From the NCBI GenBank assembly GCA_963965975.1, contig OZ014425.1, positions 1,935,501 through 1,999,500 on the forward strand: a stretch of DNA of 64,000 nucleotides. Direction: 5' to 3'. Each line of letters starts with the position of its first letter. Position 1 is the first letter of the stretch. A program made the position numbers and the translations under genes. Source of the stretch: Xestospongia bergquistia (lineage: Eukaryota; Porifera; Demospongiae; Haplosclerida; Petrosiidae). Positions 38,977 to 51,845 of the stretch are shown one piece after another. The notes beneath the pieces were generated by a model. That model was given only the letters and a program-made list of their open reading frames with translations. It searched no databases and was not told the origin of the DNA.

Positions 38977-41900
38977 TCAGCCAATCAGTTCATTGAGCTC
39001 TTCTTCATACAATGCTAAAACCAGAAGAATAACAAAAGCAATAATGAAACCCAAATTGACAAGAAAAAAACGTAGTGACCACTTCCATCCTGTCTTTGTC
39101 AGCTTCACATAATCCCCTCCATGAATTAGTTCTGGTAGCTATAAAAAGTACTCATTGATAGTTATCATGCCATGCAAGCTAACCAGATCAGTGAGGGCAA
39201 TATAAAAGAAGAGACCAGCAGTCACAGCAAGGATCCAGCCATTTGCTTGTGAACTGTTTGAACTAATAGCTACTCCTATAAAGAAACCGACTATTGCAGT
39301 GAGAGAAGACAAAAAGTTAAAAATAAGTGCTGTGGCCCAATGCAGTCCAGACTTAATCAGGATCACATAATCACCTATTAACACAAAAAACAAATCAATA
39401 TTAAAGCCTATTTTACTGACCTAACTCATGAGGTATTTCATGAAAGATCACAGCAAACATAGTACTCAATCCTAAAGTGAGGCTCTGGGCTATAGCAGCA
39501 CCCAGAGCTAATCCATCAGCAAAGTTATGTACAGCATCACCCATAATAATCAACCAGGCCACAGGTTTGATTTTACGACAAGATATATCACAGAATTTGC
39601 TACTTCTAACATCAGTATCTTGTTCTTGTCCTGTGCCACCATTTTCATGAACTTCTGCTGTAGGCTAAAAAATAACAAGTTAAAAAGTGCAGTGAACTAT
39701 GTGCAAGAGCCAACCATGAAGATGGAGTGCATAGGATGTTTGATTTGCCACATCCGTCCTTCAATCTTATAATTATAGTAATTTGCAGTTTCTTGCAATA
39801 AATACATGCCAGTTGACTAGAAAATATCTGGTACAAATTATACCAGCGACTGATCTAAAACACTTTGGAGTGAGTGGCTATGCACTAGTCAAGGAGAAAT
39901 GTATGGTACAGGATACAATTTGAGTCAAACTAGTCAGTGGTATATGAACACCATACACCTTATCTCTTGTTTTGGCACTAAGTTCTGGCTTGTATAAAGT
40001 TATAGTACATGCCACAAATATCAAAATTAAATAATTTGCATCTTTATAGCATTTGTCTCAAATTGTCTGTAATAATTCATTAATATTAAGTGGCTCTCAG
40101 ATGCTTCTAATTTCAACAACCTGTGTAGTATATCTGAGAGCCACAGTAGAAATTGAGGGCCAGACAAGAGAGAGCTGACCTATACTTTGTTTCAATCACA
40201 CAACACATTCTACTTCAGCTCACTCATTGACATCATTTCACTAGTAGATTATTGGTAATTCCCTCTAATTTAAACAATTATTAACAAGGACGTATTGATC
40301 TAATGCAACTCCTTAAAAGTTATTTTGCAAGCATCTACCACAACAAAATTTGGAGGAACCACATTATCTAACTGTACCTTCTTGTTGGAGTCAGTTTTTG
40401 GCTTGATCTCTGGAAGTTCTGAAGAGTAGTGGCCATCTTCAGCAGAGCATCCATAGTGATGATGATGAGAGGAATTATTTGATTTCTAATAAATTAATAG
40501 TATATTTATCAATGCAGACTATAAGTATTCAACCTTTTTCAAGTAGTTTCCAAGTCCATGAAGTGCAACTTCCAATAAAAAGAAAGCATATGTTCCAAGT
40601 AAGACAAGACAGCCCTTCCAAATATAGTCTTTACTTTCTTCTGATGAATTGTGATCATGTCCATCATCATCTTCATGAGCATGTAGACCAAATGCCTACA
40701 TCAGACAATAAAACAATGTGATTATTTTATAATTGTAGCAATGTAATATCACAATTTTACTGGCAATTTTCTCATTTATCAGTGCAAAGAGATTCTTTCT
40801 GTATTAATTTTATTTGTAAGATTAATAACAATGATCAATCATATATAGGTTATAACCAGACTACAAGTGCAGTTAGTATAACAGATATAGTGTGCTGTGA
40901 AAGTTCAGTGAGACAATCCAAAGTTAAGATGATTTTACTGGACCAAGTCAAGTCTTAAACTGTCACACTAGGCTTCCAATAACACACTGACATAAACAAG
41001 TCCCGGGGCCTGTAACCTGTTTACTTAATATATAGCACATGGACATAAACAAGTCCTGAGGCCCTGTAACCTGTTTACTTAATATATAACACACTGACAT
41101 AAACAAGTCCTGAGGCCATGTAACCTATTTACTTAATATATAGCACATGGACATAAACAAGTCCTGAGGCCGTTTACTTAATATAACACACTGACATAAA
41201 CAAGTCCTGAAGCCCTGTAATTACAGGGCTTCAGGACTTGTTTATGTCAGTGTGTTATATATTAAGTAAACAGGTTATAACCTGTTTACTTAATATATAG
41301 TACACTGACATAAACAAGTGCTAGGCCCTGTAATCTGTTTACTTAATATATAACACACTGACATAAACAAGTGCTAGGGCCTGTAACCTGTTTACTTAAT
41401 ATATAGTACACTGAAGTACTGGGGCTGTTTATAGCACACTGTATATGCATTGTAGGCAAGACATAGTCACATGTTTAAACCACAGTCATACCAACGATAG
41501 TAGCAGTTGTGATATCACTTTATCATGTATAAACACCCATCATCAGCAAAATAGTTCCTGATTACTAGTACTTTCATACATATTGTATAATTACAGTCTA
41601 CTACTTACATGTGGAATAAGGTGCAGAACAGCATCAGTGATTAAAGCAGATGCTCCAATGGCTATCATGAAGGCATAGACATATTCATAAGTCTGTCTGC
41701 CCACTTTAGAATCACTGTTGATGAGTGGAACAAGAAACACCCCTAGTAATGAACCCAAACAGACTAACAGGACCATCAGAAAACCATAGCCATAAGCTGA
41801 ATAAAGGAAGGGCGTGAATAGAGGAAAGGAAGAGTAGGATATTGTATCTATAGATCTTCTCTTAGATAAGTAAAGGCATATGCAGTTTATACTATGTGTA

Positions 41901-42945
41901 TGTTACCTTGAGCAGCTGTCACTGATGATGTTGTAGAGTTATGGTTATGTTCTTCTAGACAGTCCTCAGTTGTCAAATTGAGAGAGATGATCACTGTTCT
42001 ACATAACATATATAGAGTCTCACAAGTGTTAGTAGTCCCATTATTGTTGTGATCATCATCATGATCGTCATGGTGATCATCATCATCTATGTAATACCAG
42101 AAGAAGTTAATAAATTATCTTTATAATACATTTCCAATAAAATTAATTTGTACAATGAGATTGTTTAGAAATGACATGTATTTTATCTTACCATGATCAT
42201 CATGATCATCATGGTGATGTTCTACATGGCAAACTTGTCCATCATGCCCAACTACTGACAGATGTTGAGATACAACATTAAATTGATTAACTAAGTCATC
42301 TTCAGTTGGACACTATGTGGGGAACAAAAATGATTAACTTAATGCACTTTTTATTGAGTTGTGTGTTCTAGAAACTCACAATTATATACAGTAGTTTTAA
42401 TTTGTTATTTCTTTCATAATTATGAATTTAATCATTCATTTTGTGCAAGGTTTGCTTATCACAATATTTCATTTTATCTCTGGACAAAGCTATTACAACA
42501 CTTCAAACCTCAGTTAGCTATGTGAACCATAAAACAATATCGTAATATTAATAGTAATACCGGCTATATGCTTGTTGAAGCTTGGTACTATAAGAAGGCT
42601 CGAAGCAACAAAATGTCAGCCATCTTTGGTCACCTTGCACACGACGCACACCGTCGGCAGTCAAGTGTCGTGTGCATCCACATACTTCTAAATTTAAAAA
42701 ACCCACTGACTCTCTCTCAATGTCTCAGTTTCACTCTTCAGAGCTCAGATTAACGATTCTGTTTTTTGCTATTTATATGCTAGATCATCTCTACAGTAGC
42801 TCTACACAGACGTATAGCAATAACGAGGAAGTTTGCGCAAACATTGGAATAATAGTTTTGAAGGAATAGAACTTACACTGTTCACTTGTCCTCTGACAGA
42901 GTAATAGAGAGCATACAGTACAAGGACCACTAAGTTAGTCTTCAT
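38977..42945 (-). CDS. LIV-1 subfamily zinc transporter, copy A (intact)
   Basis: Zinc importer of the SLC39/ZIP family, LIV-1 subgroup. Nine exons, about 480 residues. Exon 1 (42945-42877) is a signal peptide ([20 protein letters not shown]). Exons 2-3 encode a short ectodomain with acidic histidine clusters ([23 protein letters not shown]). Exon 4 gives TM1-2 ([20 protein letters not shown]), exon 5 TM3, exon 6 a His-rich cytosolic loop (SHHHHYGC). Exon 7 holds the metal site [10 protein letters not shown] and the LIV-1 signature HEIPHEL, completed by GD in exon 8. Exon 9 supplies the last helix and the tail EEELNELIG. The canonical CPALLYQ of many LIV-1 members is absent. Intron 4 carries a 54-bp minisatellite. 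All boundaries are GT-AG and no lesion is seen. Which vertebrate ZIP is closest cannot be told. Confidence 0.93.
39730..39872. repeat. 143-bp indel between the two duplication units
   Basis: Present in ZIP-A intron 6 and absent from ZIP-C (48566). In A it is bounded by GGAGTG at 39724-39729 and 39867-39872; in C only one GGAGTG remains. This pattern fits a deletion between short direct repeats in C, or an insertion in A with a 6-bp target duplication. Confidence 0.8.
40980..41425. repeat. 54-bp minisatellite with an inverted segment (ZIP-A intron 4)
   Basis: About eight copies of a unit containing ACATAAACAAGTCCTGAGGC and TGTTTACTTAATATATA. One unit is inverted, which creates two adjacent palindromes (centres at 41220/41221 and 41277/41278). 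The same family of repeats fills the equivalent intron of ZIP-C. Confidence 0.93.
42610..42675 (-). promoter_or_regulatory. conserved YY1-like plus metal-response-like block in ZIP intron 1
   Basis: Sense to the gene this region has AAAGATGGCTGACATT, a YY1-like string. On the + strand it has TGCACACGAC, which fits the metal-response core TGCRCNC, and ten bases of this recur inverted (GTCGTGTGCA) 21 bp later. Equivalent blocks occur in intron 1 of all four ZIP copies (about 46,630, 51,515 and 55,545), even where flanking sequence differs between A-type and B-type copies. Suggests a regulatory element or internal promoter; unproven. Confidence 0.35.
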
Positions 42946-43369
42946 CTGTAAGTTCAAGGTCAAGAAGTCTAGTTAGCCACACCCTCTTTTAATCCAATAA
43001 TGCCCTATTATGGCTAGGTTTGTGTTTCAGTGTTATGGGCTAATATGCTAGCAATACAATGCAAATACCATAGTTTCAGTATGGTCTGACACACATCACA
43101 CCACACATGATTGATATTCACTATGCGAATGACCAATATTCTTCACAACTATATCACATGTATGTTTTATATAATACTGCTGAGTACAAAAAGATATGGG
43201 CTGACTCTTGAAGGTCACATACAGGAAGAGTATTCATTATGACCAATAAATACTATACATAACTATAACACCATATTATTGAAACATAATCAAAACAATT
43301 AATTAAAAACCATGCACAGTAGAAAAATTCATTATTCTCCATTAAATATAATAGAGTCTTGTTATATTA

Positions 43370-46300
43370 TTAGCCAATCAGTTTATTGAGATCATCTTCA
43401 TACAATGCTAAAACTAGAAGAACAGTGAAAGCAATAATGAAACCCAAATTGATAAGAAAAAAACGTAGTGACCACTTCCATCCTGTCTTTGTCAGCTTCA
43501 CATAATCCCCTCCATGAATTAGGTCTGGTAGCTATAAAAAATATCAGACTCTATCAACAATTGCTGAACTGGCATGCATGTAATAGCTAACCAAGTCAGT
43601 GAGAGCAATATAAAAGAAGAGACCAGCAGTTATAGAGAGGATCCAGTCATTTTTCTCTGTACTGTTTGAGCTATAGCTAATAGCTACTCCTATAAAGAAA
43701 CCAACTATTGCAGTGAGAGAAGAAAAAAAGTTGAGAAAAAGCGCTGTGGCCCAATGCAGTCCAGACCTTACCAGGATCACATAATCACCTATTAATACAA
43801 AAGACGTATATTTATATACTATGCTACTATGCTCTGTCTCTCAGTCTGTTATTTATAGCTTACCTAACTCATGAGGTATTTCATGAAAGATCAAGGCAAA
43901 CATAGTACTCAATCCTAAAGTGAGGCTCTGGGCTATAGCAGCACCCAGAGCTAATCCATCAGCAAAGTTATGTACAGCATCACCCACAATAATCAACCAG
44001 GCCATAGATTTGATTTTACGACAAGATATACCACATAATTTGCTACTTCTAATATCAGTATCTTGTTCTTGTTCTATTTTTTCATCCTTTTTTATAAGCT
44101 TACTTCTGTCATCTAGCTACAAAATAATAGTTGAACCTCAAAATAAAAATGTAGATCTATAGCTAGTCAATGGAACTTAGCACATACCTTGTCGTGTGCA
44201 TTATTAGAGTCAGTTCTTGATTCTTTTTCTAGGACTTTTGAAGAATGGTGGCCATCTTCAGCAGAGGATCCATAATGATGATGATGACGATGACTTTCAT
44301 GAGAGGAACTATTTGATTTCTAATAAATGAATAGTATATTTATCAATGCAGACTATAAGTATTCAACCTTTTTCAAGTAGTTTCCAAGTCCATGAAGTGC
44401 AACTTCCAATAAAAAGAAAGCATATGTTCCAAGTAAGACAAGACAGCCCTTCCAAATATAGTCTTTACTTTCTTCTGATGAATTGTGATCATGCCCATCA
44501 TCATCTTCATGAGCATGTAGACCAAATGCCTACATGAGTAATAAGGACATTTCACTAAATCGTAAATAAAACACAATTATAATGTTTATTGATAGATACA
44601 ATTTTTCAGAAAAATAATTTCTTTCTGAGCTGCTGACCAATTTTGACAAGAGAATAGTAAATGCAATATCAGCAAAACAAGTATACGCCTTAATTATATA
44701 TAAATATGTAGACAATGTTCTTTCAGAAGTGAAGTGTGGAATATGACTGCTTAGTATTTAATATGAAGTAATGATTAAGCCACTAATGATGCAGGTAGTA
44801 GATCCATTAGTTAGTATACACCTTTGCTTTTAAAATAATGTAGCTTAATGTGGTAATTATAAATGTCCACTGATTTTTAAAGAAAGGTTTATTTATTAAA
44901 ATCATTTATTTATCTTTTTATTTATGTTATTCACACTTATCACTTTTTACCTATCTGGCTATACAGAGAAATTGTATTGATTTGTTAATTAACTAATCAT
45001 TGACATTGCGTATAATACATAATATACTGAGAAGTCTCACTAATAAACTAATGACAAGTCATGTAGTTGTAATTGATTGTCAGAAATACAAGATTTTATG
45101 TAATGGCTCAATAGTTAGGCACTAAACCACCTTCTATATCTACAAACTAATCTTAGACTATTTCTTGTTTACACTTCAGTAATAAACAAGAGTAGAGCAT
45201 TTGTTATTTCCTCTTGATAGGAAAGTTGATATTGATATCTACTATTTGCACTTTGTTTTGATAATGTCTGGACAATTGTAGTATATTAGTAAAAAGAACA
45301 GTGTGGTATTAACTTCTACATCATGTATTACATGTACCAAAATTGACAATGGATTTGTTAAATCAACCTACCCCTTTTTACAGTGATGCAACTATGATTT
45401 TGTTCACCAATAATTATTATTAATCACAGTGTACTACTTACATGTGGAATAAGGTGTAGAACAGCATCAGTGATTAAAGCAGATGCTCCAATGGCTACCA
45501 TGAAGGCAATGACATATTCATAAGTCTGTCTACCCACTGTAGAATTACTGTTGATGAGTGGAACAAGACACACTCCTAGTAATGAACACAAGCTCACAAA
45601 CAGAATCATCAGAAAACCATAGCCATAGGCTAAATAAAGGAATTGAAGGAGTCATATTAACATCCTTTATTAAGTGAATATTATATACACTTTACTTATA
45701 ACAAACTACCTTGAGCAGCTGTCACTGATGATGTTGTAGAGTTATGGTTATGTTCTTCTAGACAGTCCTCAGTTGTCAAATTGAGAGAGATGATCACTGT
45801 TCTACATAACATATATAGAGTCTCACAAGTGTTAGTAGTCCCATTATTGCCAGTATCATCGTTATGATCATCATAGTTATCTGGAAAGTTGAAGCATTTA
45901 CTTGTGACAAAATTCACAAAGATTAAAAATTAAAATTAATGCTAATTTATAAATGAACGTATGTTTAGAAACAACACTAGTGTGCTTATAATTAAGGGTA
46001 GCCATCATAATAAAGACACACTAAGTACCAGAACCATTTGTTAAAATAACACTTTGAAAGCAACCAGTAATGACACTTTATCTTACCATGATCATCATGA
46101 TGATGTTCCACATGACAAACTTGTCCATCATGCCCAACTACTGACAGATGTTGAGATGCTGCATTAAATTGATTAACTAAGTCATGTTCAGTTGGACACT
46201 GTGTAGAAAATTAAAATAATTATGTTAATGCACTTGTTAAGATATGTAGACTCATAGCTATAATAATTTGGGACAAGCTTTTAAACAGGTCCCAATTAGA

Positions 46301-46968
46301 GTGGTCAACAAATCAATGATGTGTACATGTCACAACTCACAAAAACTTATACATACCATATATTATAATATGCATTCAGCTGTAGGCTCACTCCCACAAT
46401 GCTTCATATCACCTTGTACTATTTATAGTGTTATTGTTATTTCACATGATTATTATTACATTGATCACATGATGTCAATGTTGCAAATATTTTCACCATT
46501 TCATTTTGTCCCAAAAAAAAAGTCAATCTGTCATTCTATAGTGGGCTAAGTGTACAACCACCATAGTTCTATAATAATACACTTAAGACTACATAATATT
46601 GATGTTAAAAGCTAAACAGGGCAACAAAAAAATGTCTACCATTTTAAGTCGCTTGCACACGACACCAATCGTCTGTACTTATCTTGAATCATTGACGTGC
46701 TCACTGCTCACTGACACGGCGTATTCCGTAGATAGTAGAGTACTGCTACCTACTCTACTATCTATGGATATTCTAAGTAAATCCTCTACAACTACGATTT
46801 CAACAATACCTTCACACAGAGATGCGCATAGCACTGGCTGAGGACGTTTGCATGACCTAGCAAAGTAATTTTGAAAGCAAACAAACTTACGCTGTTCACT
46901 TCTCCTTTAACAGAATGATGGAGAGAGCACACTATCAGCACCACTAAGTAAAAGTTTGCTTTCATCAT
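43370..46968 (-). CDS. LIV-1 subfamily zinc transporter, copy B (intact)
   Basis: Paralogue of copy A with the same nine-exon structure, in tandem and on the same strand. Start MMKANFYLVVLIVCSLHHSVKG (signal peptide; second Met also possible). The ectodomain is poorer in histidine than in A: EHHHDDH in exon 2 and DNYDDHNDDTGNNG in exon 3. TM1 exon reads YGYGFLMILFVSLCSLLG. Exon 5 is nearly identical to A. Exon 6 differs: SHESHRHHHHYG and EKESRTDSNNAHDK. Exon 7 has a charged lead (RSKLIKKDEKIEQEQD), [10 protein letters not shown] and HEIPHEL; exon 8 begins [18 protein letters not shown]. It ends EDDLNKLIG. The reading frame is complete in every exon. The large introns 3 and 4 share no minisatellite with A. 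The two forms probably differ in metal sensing through the ectodomain and loop (inference). Confidence 0.92.
46729..46764. repeat. 14-bp-arm hairpin in ZIP-B intron 1
   Basis: TAGATAGTAGAGTA, then an 8-base loop, then TACTCTACTATCTA. The arms are exact. The duplicated copy D lacks this segment (about 55,600-55,620), so it is an insertion in B or a deletion in D. Confidence 0.85.
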
Positions 46969-47148
46969 GTTGTTTCCAACTTCAGATTCTTTAGAGAGGG
47001 TTATAGCTGTTCTTAAAATAATAATCCACCCATCTACTTATATTCAATAAATCTTATTTTTATATATTATACTCTACATGCACTACAGCAATAACTAACA
47101 CTATACAGTAAAGTATGGACCTTTAAAATTTTTTTAATAAAATTATAC

Positions 47149-47952
47149 TTATTGTCGGAGGGCAAATATATTGCACACAACATGACAAGTAGTCACAATA
47201 GCCCACATCCACCAAGGGACTGGTGTTGTCCCATCGCTAGACCAATATCTAAATATTATATTAATCACTACTGGTCCAACTATTAACACTAATAATCTCC
47301 AAGGTCTTCTCCATACCATTAGAGCTGGAGAGGTTTGAGTTAGATCCTATACATATAAATAAGAATAAGTACTGATATAGGTCCTGGAAATATATTTTAT
47401 AGAAAAAATATCTATAAAATGTAACATTTATAAGTTGATCACTGTATAGATTACTTAGCATCTCACCTGATGTAGGAAATTAGAGAGCTGCTGTGTCAAA
47501 ACCTATAAGATACAAAAATACATCATGCAAGTACATCTCTACAAATGAATCAATAGGATTATGACTAGACTGCAATTAGGAAGACACTGTTGCTACTTGT
47601 TAATATCAGAGGTGTACAATATTAATGACGCTACTCTATGTAACAGTATTCCATTAATATCTACTACATAATATGCTACTCATGTACTTAAAAATATTAA
47701 CATTCTCTTATTAACGAGTCAGGCATACATACCTGTACATTATAGGCAAGTTGGGTAAGCACTTCATTAGAAGAAAGAGGTTGTCCTCCTGCCTCTGAGA
47801 TTCCAGGACTGGGAGCCATCATTCCTTGGTGTTCTATGAAACCAGATCCAGTATTTTGGGTTAGTGAGACCTGGTTGTTGTTACTAGTAGTTGATGGACT
47901 ACCAAATAAATTAGTTGAGACAGAGTCTTCATGTCCAGTAGGATTATGTACT
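47149..47952 (-). pseudogene. 5'-truncated duplicate of ACBD5 3' exons
   Basis: Copy of the last three ACBD5 exons. It begins inside the exon that reads STGHEDSVSTNLFGS, continues with QPLSSNEVLTQLAYNVQ and VLTQQLSNFLHQ, and ends in the tail-anchor exon (WRRPWRLLVLIVGPVVINIIF, stop at 47149-47151). Everything 5' of the junction at 47953, including the acyl-CoA-binding domain, is missing. The acceptor of the last exon has changed from TTATAG to TTATAT, though a nearby TATAG could substitute. With no promoter of its own it could only appear as trailing sequence of ZIP-C transcripts. Confidence 0.9.
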
Positions 47953-50900
47953 ATGAATTAGTTCTGGTAGCTATAAAAAGTACTCATTGATAGTTATCAT
48001 GCCATGCAAGCTAACCAGATCAGTGAGGGCAATATAAAAGAAGAGACCAGCAGTCACAGCAAGGATCCAGCCATTTGCTTGTGAACTGTTTGAACTAATA
48101 GCTACTCCTATAAAGAAACCGACTATTGCAGTGAGAGAAGACAAAAAGTTGAAAATAAGTGCTGTGGCCCAATGCAGTCCAGACTTAATCAGGATCACAT
48201 AATCACCTATTAACACAAAAGACAAATCAATATTGAAATTAGTAAAGCCTATTTTACTGACCTAATTCATGAGGTATTTCATGAAAGATCACAGCAAACA
48301 TAGTACTCAATCCTAAAGTGAGGCTCTGGGCTATAGCAGCACCCAGAGCTAATCCATCAGCAAAGTTATGTACAGCATCACCCACAATAATCAACCAGGC
48401 CACAGGTTTGATTTTACGACAAGATATATCACAGAATTTGCTACTTCTAACATCAGTATCTTGTTCTTGTTCTGTGCCACCATTTTCATGAACATCTGCT
48501 GTAGGCTAAAAAATAACAAGTTAAAAAGTGCAGTGAACTATGTGCAAGAGCCAACCATGAAGATGGAGTGAGTGGCTATGCACTAGTCAAGGAGAAATGT
48601 ATGGTACAGGATACAATTTGGGTCAAACTAGTCAGTGGTATATGAACACCATACATCTTGTCTCTTGTTTTGGCACTAAGTTCTGGCTTGTATAAATTTA
48701 TAGTACATGCCACAAATTTCAAAATTAAATAATTTGCATCTTTATAGCATTTGTCTCAAATTGTCTGTAATAATTTATTAATATTAAGTGGCTCTCAGAT
48801 GCCTCTAATTTCAACAACCTGACAATTGTGTGTAGTATATCTGAGAGCCACAGTAGAAATTGAGGGCCAGACAAGAGAGAGCTGACCTATACTTTGTTTC
48901 AATTACACAACACATTCTACTTCAGCTCACTCATTGACATCATTTCACTAGTAGATTATTGGTAATTCCCTCTAATTTAAACAATTATTAACAAGGATGT
49001 ATTGATCTAATGCAACTCCTTAAAAGTTATTTTGCAAGCATCTACCACAACAAAATTTGGAGGAACCACATTATCTAACTGTACCTTCTTGTTGGAGTCA
49101 GTTTTTGGCTTGATCTCTGAAAGTTCTGAAGAGTAGTGGCCATCTTCAGCAGAGGATCCATAATGATGATGATGACGACAATTGTCATGAGAGGAACTAT
49201 TTGATTTCTAATAAATGAATAGTATATTTATCAATGCAGACTATAAGTATTCAACCTTTTTCAAGTAGTTTCCAAGTCCATGAAGTGCAACTTCCAATAG
49301 AAAGAAAGCATATGTTCCAAGTAAGACAAGACAGCCCTTCCAAATATAGTCTTTACTTTCTTCTGATGAATTGTGATCATGCCCATCATCATCTTCATGA
49401 GCATGTAGACCAAATGCCTACATCAGACAACAAAACAATGTGATTATTTTATAATTGTAGCAATGTAATATCACAATTTTACTGGCAATTTTCTCATTTA
49501 TCAGTACAAAGAGATTCTTTCTGTATTAATTTTATTTGTAAGATTAATAACAATGATCAATCATATATAGGTTATAACCAGACTACAAGTGCAGTATAAC
49601 AGATATAGTGTGCTGTGAAAGTTCAGTGAGACAATCCAAAGTTAAGATGATTTTACTGGACCAAGTCAAGTCTTAAACTGTCACACTAGGCTTCCAATAA
49701 CACAGTGACATAAACAAGTCCTGGGGCCTGTAACCTGTTTACTTATTATAGCACATGGACATAAACAAGTCCTGAGGCCCTGTAACCTGTTTACTTAATA
49801 TATAGCACATGGACATAAACAAGTCCTGAGGCCCTGTAACCTGTTTACTTAATATATAACACATTGACATAAACAAGTCCTGAGGCCCTGTAACCTGTTT
49901 ACTTAATATATAGCACACTGACATAAACAAGTCCTGATGCCCTGTAACCTGTTTACTTAATATATAGCACATGGACATAAACAAGTCCTGAGGCCCTGTA
50001 ACCTGTTTACTTAATATATTATAACACACTGACATAAACAAGTCCTGAGGCCCTGTTAACTTGTTTACTTAATATATAGCACATGGACATAAACAAGTCC
50101 TGAGGCCCTGTAACCTGTTTACTTAATATATGACACACTGACATAAACAAGTCCTGAGGCCCTGTAACCTGTTTACTTAATATATAGTACACTGACATAA
50201 ACAAGTGCTAGGCCCTGTAATCTGTTTACTTAATATATAGCACACTGACATAACCTAATATATAGCACACTGGCATAAACAAGACCTAACCTGTTTACTT
50301 AATATATAGTACACTGAAGTGCTGGGGCTGTTTACTTAATAGCACACTGTATATGCAAGACATAGTCACATGTTTAAACCACAGTCATACCAATGATAGT
50401 AGCAGTTGTGATATCACTTTATCAAGTATAAACACCCATCATCAGCAAAACAGTTCCTGATTACTAGTACTTTCACACATATTGTATAATTACAGTCTAC
50501 TACTTACATGTGGAATAAGGTGCAGAACAGCATCAGTGATTAAAGCAGATGCTCCAATGGCTACCATGAAGGCATAGACATATTCATAAGTCTGTCTGCC
50601 CACTTTAGAATCACTGTTGATGAGTGGAACAAGAAACACCCCTAGTAATGAACCCAAACAGACTAACAGGACCATCAGAAAACCATAGCCATAAGCTGAA
50701 TAAAGGAAGGGAGTGAATAGAGGAAAGGAAGAGTAGGATATTGTATCTATAGATCTTCTCTTAGATAAGTAAAGGCATATGCAGTTTATACTATGTGTAT
50801 ATTACCTTGAGCAGCTGTCACTGATGATGTTGTAGAGTTATGGTCGTGTTCTTCTAGACAGTCCTCAGTCGTCAAATTGAGAGAGATGATCACTGTTCTA

Positions 50901-51845
50901 CATAACATGTATAGAGTCTCACAAGTGTTAGTAGTCCCATTATTGTTGTGATCATCATCATGATCGTCATGGTGATCATCATCATCTATGTAATACCAGA
51001 AGAAGTTAATAAATTATCATTATAATATATTTCCAATAAAATTAATTTGTACAATGAGATTGTTTAGAAATGACATGTATTTTATCTTACCATGATCATC
51101 ATGATCATCATGGTGATGTTCTATATGGCAAACTTGTCCATCATACCCAACTACTGACAGATGTTGAGATACAACATTAAATTGATTAACTAATTATCTT
51201 CAGTTGGACACTATGTGGGAAACAAAAATGATTAACTTAATGCACTTTTTATTGAGTTGTGTGTTCTAGAAACTCACAATTATATACAGTAGTTTTAATT
51301 TGTTATTTCTTTCATAATTATGAATTTAATTATTAATTTTGTGCAAGGTTTGCTTATCACAATATTTCATTTTATCTCTGGACAAAGCTATTACAACAAT
51401 TCAAACCTCAGTTAACTATGTGAACCATAAACAATATCATACTATTAATAGTAATACCGGCTATATGCTTGTTGAAGCTTGGTACTATAAGAAGGCTTGA
51501 AGCAACAAAACGTCAGCCATGTTTGGTCACCTTGCACACGACGCACACCGTCGGCAGTCAAGTGTCGTGTGCATCCACATACTTCTAAATTTAAAAAAAC
51601 CACTGACTTTCTCTTCTCAATGTCTCAGTTTCACTCTTCAGAGCTCAGATTAACGATTCTGTTTTTTGTTACTTATATGCTAGATCATCTCTACAGTAGC
51701 TCTACACAGATGTATAGCAATAACGAGGAAGTTTGGGCTAACATTGGAATAATAGTTTTAAAGGAATAGAACTTACACTGTTCACTTGTCCTCTGACAGA
51801 GTAATAGAGAGCATACAGTACAAGGACCACTAAGTTAGTCTTCAT
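47944..51845 (-). pseudogene. LIV-1 zinc transporter, copy C (broken duplicate of A)
   Basis: Near-identical duplicate of ZIP-A with two independent defects. First, exon 2 has a one-base deletion: where A reads GAAGATGACTTAG, C reads GAAGATAATTAG, giving an in-frame stop after CPTEDN. Second, the 8.8 kb duplication began inside exon 9, so the last helix is gone; the frame runs LPELIHST and stops in fused ACBD5 DNA. Exons 1 and 3-8 remain open, with [10 protein letters not shown] and HEIPHEL intact, which suggests the damage is recent. Unless exon 2 is skipped or translation restarts, no functional transporter is expected. Intron 4 holds an 11-copy minisatellite. Confidence 0.88.
49690..50335. 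repeat. 54-bp minisatellite, about 11 copies (ZIP-C intron 4)
   Basis: Unit ACATAAACAAGTCCTGAGGC...CTGTTTACTTAATATATAGCAC repeats at about 49705, 49759, 49813, 49867 and onward, with period 54 and few changes. Because 54 is a multiple of three, open frames run through the array on the minus strand; they are not genes. Lacks the inverted unit seen in ZIP-A. Confidence 0.95.

Noticed and set aside
49739-50204. Long minus-strand open frames with an 18-residue repeat ([17 protein letters not shown])
   Set aside because: They run through the 54-bp minisatellite in ZIP-C intron 4. A period divisible by three keeps frames open without selection. No start context, splice partner or family supports a gene.
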